Shown here: positions 61,577 to 64,000 of the stretch, piece by piece
Position numbering within the stretch: position 1 is the first letter of the stretch
Layout: the number at the start of each line of letters is the position of its first letter
Source of the DNA: Dyella telluris
GTDB taxonomy: Bacteria > Pseudomonadota > Gammaproteobacteria > Xanthomonadales > Rhodanobacteraceae
NCBI RefSeq assembly: GCF_014297575.1
Contig: NZ_CP060412.1
Span: 124,001 to 188,000 of the forward strand
Direction of reading: 5' to 3'
DNA: 64,000 nt
Position numbers and translations under genes: made by a program
Notes under the pieces: generated by a model
Told to the model about the DNA's origin: nothing
Database searches by the model: none
Seen by the model: only the letters and a program-made list of their open reading frames with translations

Positions 61577-63082
61577 TCAGGGGCTGCGAGATCCCGCCTC
61601 CGCAGCACCACCGCCCACATCCGCCTGCACAGGCGCTTCCGCCCGATACCCACCCCCAAGCGCCCTGGTCAGGGCAATCTGCTGGTTGAGCCGCTGTCCA
61701 TCGATGAACAACAAGGCCGTCTGCTCGCTGATGACCGGCAAGCGAGCCTCCATCGCGGCAACACGACTGCCCAGTCCGCGGTCGTGCATGGCGTCGACCG
61801 AATGCTGCGCGAACCGCGCCGCCTCGACCTTGTCCAGCTGCAGCTTGCGCTCGTCCTCCAGCGCCTGCAGGCGGCTGGCACTGACGGCCACATCGCGCAC
61901 GGCATCGAGTACCGCCTGGTTGTACTGCTCGATCAACAGTTGGCTGGTCGTTTGCGCGTTGTGCAGGTTGGCATTGAGGCGACCGCCGTCGAAAACCGGT
62001 AGATAGAGCCCCGGGATAAGGTTGATCTGCTGGCTCGCGTGCTTGAACAGATTGTCCAGGTGGATGGCGTCCAGCGCGTAAAGCATCTTGATGTCGAAAC
62101 TCGGGTAGAACGCCGCTCGCGCGGCCGCCACCTGATCCATCGACGCCTGCACGTACCAGTGCATGGCTTGCAGGTCGGGCCGGCGGGCCAACAATTCATA
62201 GGAGAGCTCGCCGGGCAAGCCGACCGAGGCGCCGGGTATGGCCACGGCGGTGATATCGGGGAAATCGTCAGGGCCGGCGCCCAGCAAGGCGCGCAGGTTT
62301 TCCCTCGTTTCCCTGATCTGCCCGCGGGTGGAAGCGATCTGGCGATCCACGGCCAGCAGCTGGCCACGCGCACCTTGAAGCGGCACTTTCGCTTCCAGTC
62401 CACGTGCCGCCTTGCCCTGATGCGCCTGCACGGCATACGCCAGAACGTCCCGCGCCTGCTGCAGCAGATCAAGCAACTGGTAGCTGGCCTGAAGGGCGCA
62501 ATAAAGCTGAGCCACGCTGGTGGACAAACCCAGCTCCACGTCGGCCAGCTCGGCCACGCGCGCGTTTTCGGCCCCGATCGCGGCCCGGACGGCGGAGCGC
62601 CGAGTACCCCAGATATCCGGGCTCAGGCTGCCAAACAGCCCGACCGTACCTTCGGTATACCAGGGCCCGGTCATGCCCAACGCCGGTGCACTCGTGCCGT
62701 AAGGGCCAAGGAAGCCGTTTGCCGAGGCCCGTTGGCGGTCCAGCATGGCAAAAGCCGACACCTGCAGGTTGGCACCGGCATTGAGCAGCTCTGTCTGTGA
62801 TCTGGCCTGGGCAATGCGCAGCCGGGCCGCGGCCATGGTCGGCGAACCCGCCAGTGCCCGGTCGACCAGCGCATTGAGTTGCGGGTCGTTGTAGCGCGTC
62901 CACCATCGCGCATCGGGCCAGCCATCGCCGGCCAGATGGATGTCGCTGGCCAATTGGATGCGCGCGATACCCGGCGACCCGGCGGGCGGCAGGTTGTCGC
63001 TGCGCACGCGCGCGCAACCCGCCACGGCCACGAGCACGGAGAACAACGCCGTCAGACAGAAAGTGGATTTTTCGATGGTCAT
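61577..63082 (-). CDS. Outer membrane efflux lipoprotein (OprM/NodT type)
   Basis: 501 aa starting MTIEKSTFCL with a lipoprotein signal and lipobox VAGC. TolC-like repeats: LDALVDRAL...ARLRIAQARSQTELLNAG and the second half RPDLQAMHWYVQASMDQVAAARAAFYPSFDI, both usual for RND or EmrAB outer-membrane factors. Follows a FUSC protein gene; together they suggest an aromatic-compound or drug efflux operon. Confidence 0.92.
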   Translation of the reverse strand: MTIEKSTFCLTALFSVLVAVAGCARVRSDNLPPAGSPGIARIQLASDIHLAGDGWPDARWWTRYNDPQLNALVDRALAGSPTMAAARLRIAQARSQTELLNAGANLQVSAFAMLDRQRASANGFLGPYGTSAPALGMTGPWYTEGTVGLFGSLSPDIWGTRRSAVRAAIGAENARVAELADVELGLSTSVAQLYCALQASYQLLDLLQQARDVLAYAVQAHQGKAARGLEAKVPLQGARGQLLAVDRQIASTRGQIRETRENLRALLGAGPDDFPDITAVAIPGASVGLPGELSYELLARRPDLQAMHWYVQASMDQVAAARAAFYPSFDIKMLYALDAIHLDNLFKHASQQINLIPGLYLPVFDGGRLNANLHNAQTTSQLLIEQYNQAVLDAVRDVAVSASRLQALEDERKLQLDKVEAARFAQHSVDAMHDRGLGSRVAAMEARLPVISEQTALLFIDGQRLNQQIALTRALGGGYRAEAPVQADVGGGAAEAGSRSP

Positions 63083-63111
63083 CACATCACACCTGTTGGG
63101 CTGCAGCCGGC

Positions 63112-64000
63112 TCAGGGCCGCGCGCCCGGAGCGCCGGGCCATTCGGGCAAGCCATTGATCTCATCCGCCAGCCGCCGGGCCCGTGTTAACCAGGCCGATG
63201 AGCCCTCCGGCACGCCCAGCGGTTGCTGCGGAAACGCGTTGGCACCACTCTCGACAGAGCCCGCAAGCCCCTTGGCGTACTGACGCAGCCAGTTGCCGGC
63301 CTCCTCCTGCCATGCGCACAACACGTCCTCGGACGGCCAAGGCGTCGAGTCTTCTGCGCCATGGCCAACCAGCGCGTCCCAATCGTCCACCACGCTCCGA
63401 CTGCGCACCATGGCAAGCTCGCTGCGCGCGAGCAGGCTCCGCCTCATGCCGTCGTCGAGTTGACCTTCCATCGACACACGCCGACGCATGGCCCGGCAGG
63501 CATCCATGGCGGCAATGCAGGTCATCCGCTGCTGCAGATAACCCAGCCAGGCCGCGTTGCCGCGCTGGCTCGGCCGGCTTGGTAGCTGGCCAACCCGGTC
63601 GATCATTTCGGCGAGCTTGCGCTTGAGCGTTCCTGTCTCGCTCTCCGGCCAGATCAGTGTATATACGAGACCGGCAACGACTGCGCCAAGGAGGATGCCG
63701 ATCATGCGATCGCGAATTTCCACCAGGTCGGTCGATGGACCGAAGTGCCCCAGAAAGCCAAGGCAAAAGGTAGCCACCATCTGCACGCCAACGTAGGACG
63801 TACGCTCCGGGCCGGCAGCAATCCACCCGGCAACGAAGAATACCGGCGTGATCGTGATCAACAGACCGACGATGGTGTCGATGTGTGGCATCACAAAGAG
63901 ACTGAGCAGAAAGGCGAGGAGCCCACCCAGCACCGCGCCGCCTATGCGCAGCACGATTTTCTCCGATGACGCGCCGACATTCGGATTCGCCACCAGTGCG
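63112..64000 (-). CDS. FUSC-family efflux inner-membrane protein, partial
   Basis: C-terminal about 296 residues; the frame stays open to the window edge, so the start is outside. Membrane spans GGLLAFLLSLFVMPHI, TIVGLLITITPVFFVAGWIAA and GILLGAVVAGLVYTLIWPE, then a cytoplasmic helical part. Resembles AaeB/MdtO-type proteins that work with a TolC-like factor, encoded directly downstream. Confidence 0.85.
   Translation of the reverse strand, partial: ALVANPNVGASSEKIVLRIGGAVLGGLLAFLLSLFVMPHIDTIVGLLITITPVFFVAGWIAAGPERTSYVGVQMVATFCLGFLGHFGPSTDLVEIRDRMIGILLGAVVAGLVYTLIWPESETGTLKRKLAEMIDRVGQLPSRPSQRGNAAWLGYLQQRMTCIAAMDACRAMRRRVSMEGQLDDGMRRSLLARSELAMVRSRSVVDDWDALVGHGAEDSTPWPSEDVLCAWQEEAGNWLRQYAKGLAGSVESGANAFPQQPLGVPEGSSAWLTRARRLADEINGLPEWPGAPGARP

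Overview
The window joins two kinds of DNA. Positions 44,256-64,000, together with a block of five tRNA genes at 43,629-44,255, look like the chromosome of a gammaproteobacterium of the order Xanthomonadales. The reasons are the gene order pyrG-kdsA-eno-ftsB-ispD-ispF-truD and surE-pcm-yqaA-nlpD, the high GC content, and the GTAGGAGCGCACC-type palindromic intergenic repeats. A Rhodanobacteraceae host (Dyella/Rhodanobacter/Luteibacter-like) is my guess, not something I can prove from this window.

Positions 1 to about 43,600 look like one end of a very large prophage or related element next to a tRNA-Lys(CTT) gene. About 70 genes, almost all on the minus strand, form long runs with 1-8 base overlaps. 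The recognisable ones are a T4-like replication, recombination and nucleotide-supply set: a C-family DNA polymerase, DnaQ-like exonuclease, RecA/UvsX-like recombinase, gp32-like SSB, FEN-type 5' nuclease, Rad50/Mre11 pair, RuvC-like resolvase, both ribonucleotide reductase subunits, thymidylate synthase and dUTPase. There is also a sigma-like factor and a CobS/CobT-like ATPase-VWA pair. No capsid, tail, lysis, terminase or integrase gene is visible, so the element continues past position 1.

Layout: 43-2,699, five tandem genes with related layouts whose proteins end in NP-x-x-G-x-W; 2,696-8,759, small hypothetical genes including a type IV prepilin-like protein and two secreted proteins; 8,825-11,896, an acidic protein, a DnaQ-like exonuclease and a P-loop protein; 11,893-17,118, dNTP synthesis; 17,212-21,149, RuvC-like, SPFH lipoprotein and small genes; 21,146-28,518, Rad50/Mre11 around a cassette of small genes; 28,574-41,128, recombination, replication, sigma-like and CobS/CobT genes; 41,249-43,258, the control region (LuxR-type protein, XRE-like protein, AlpA/Xis-like protein); 43,448-43,561, a repeat array beside the tRNA.

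The most striking signal is a dyad, GTATG-N6-CATAC, found at about 17 places, each shortly upstream of the first gene of a run. In many copies a TATAAT-like hexamer ends 0-2 bases before the dyad on the transcribed strand. This places the dyad over the likely transcription start, as an operator would be. The simplest model is one element-encoded regulator controlling all these operons together; the XRE-like protein at 42,609-43,019 is the best candidate because a degenerate copy lies in its own promoter.

The chromosomal part holds housekeeping operons: CTP and KDO-8-P synthesis, enolase, divisome, isoprenoid precursors, tRNA/rRNA modification, FtsH proteolysis, stationary-phase repair (surE/pcm/nlpD), and at the right edge part of an efflux system (outer-membrane factor plus FUSC protein).
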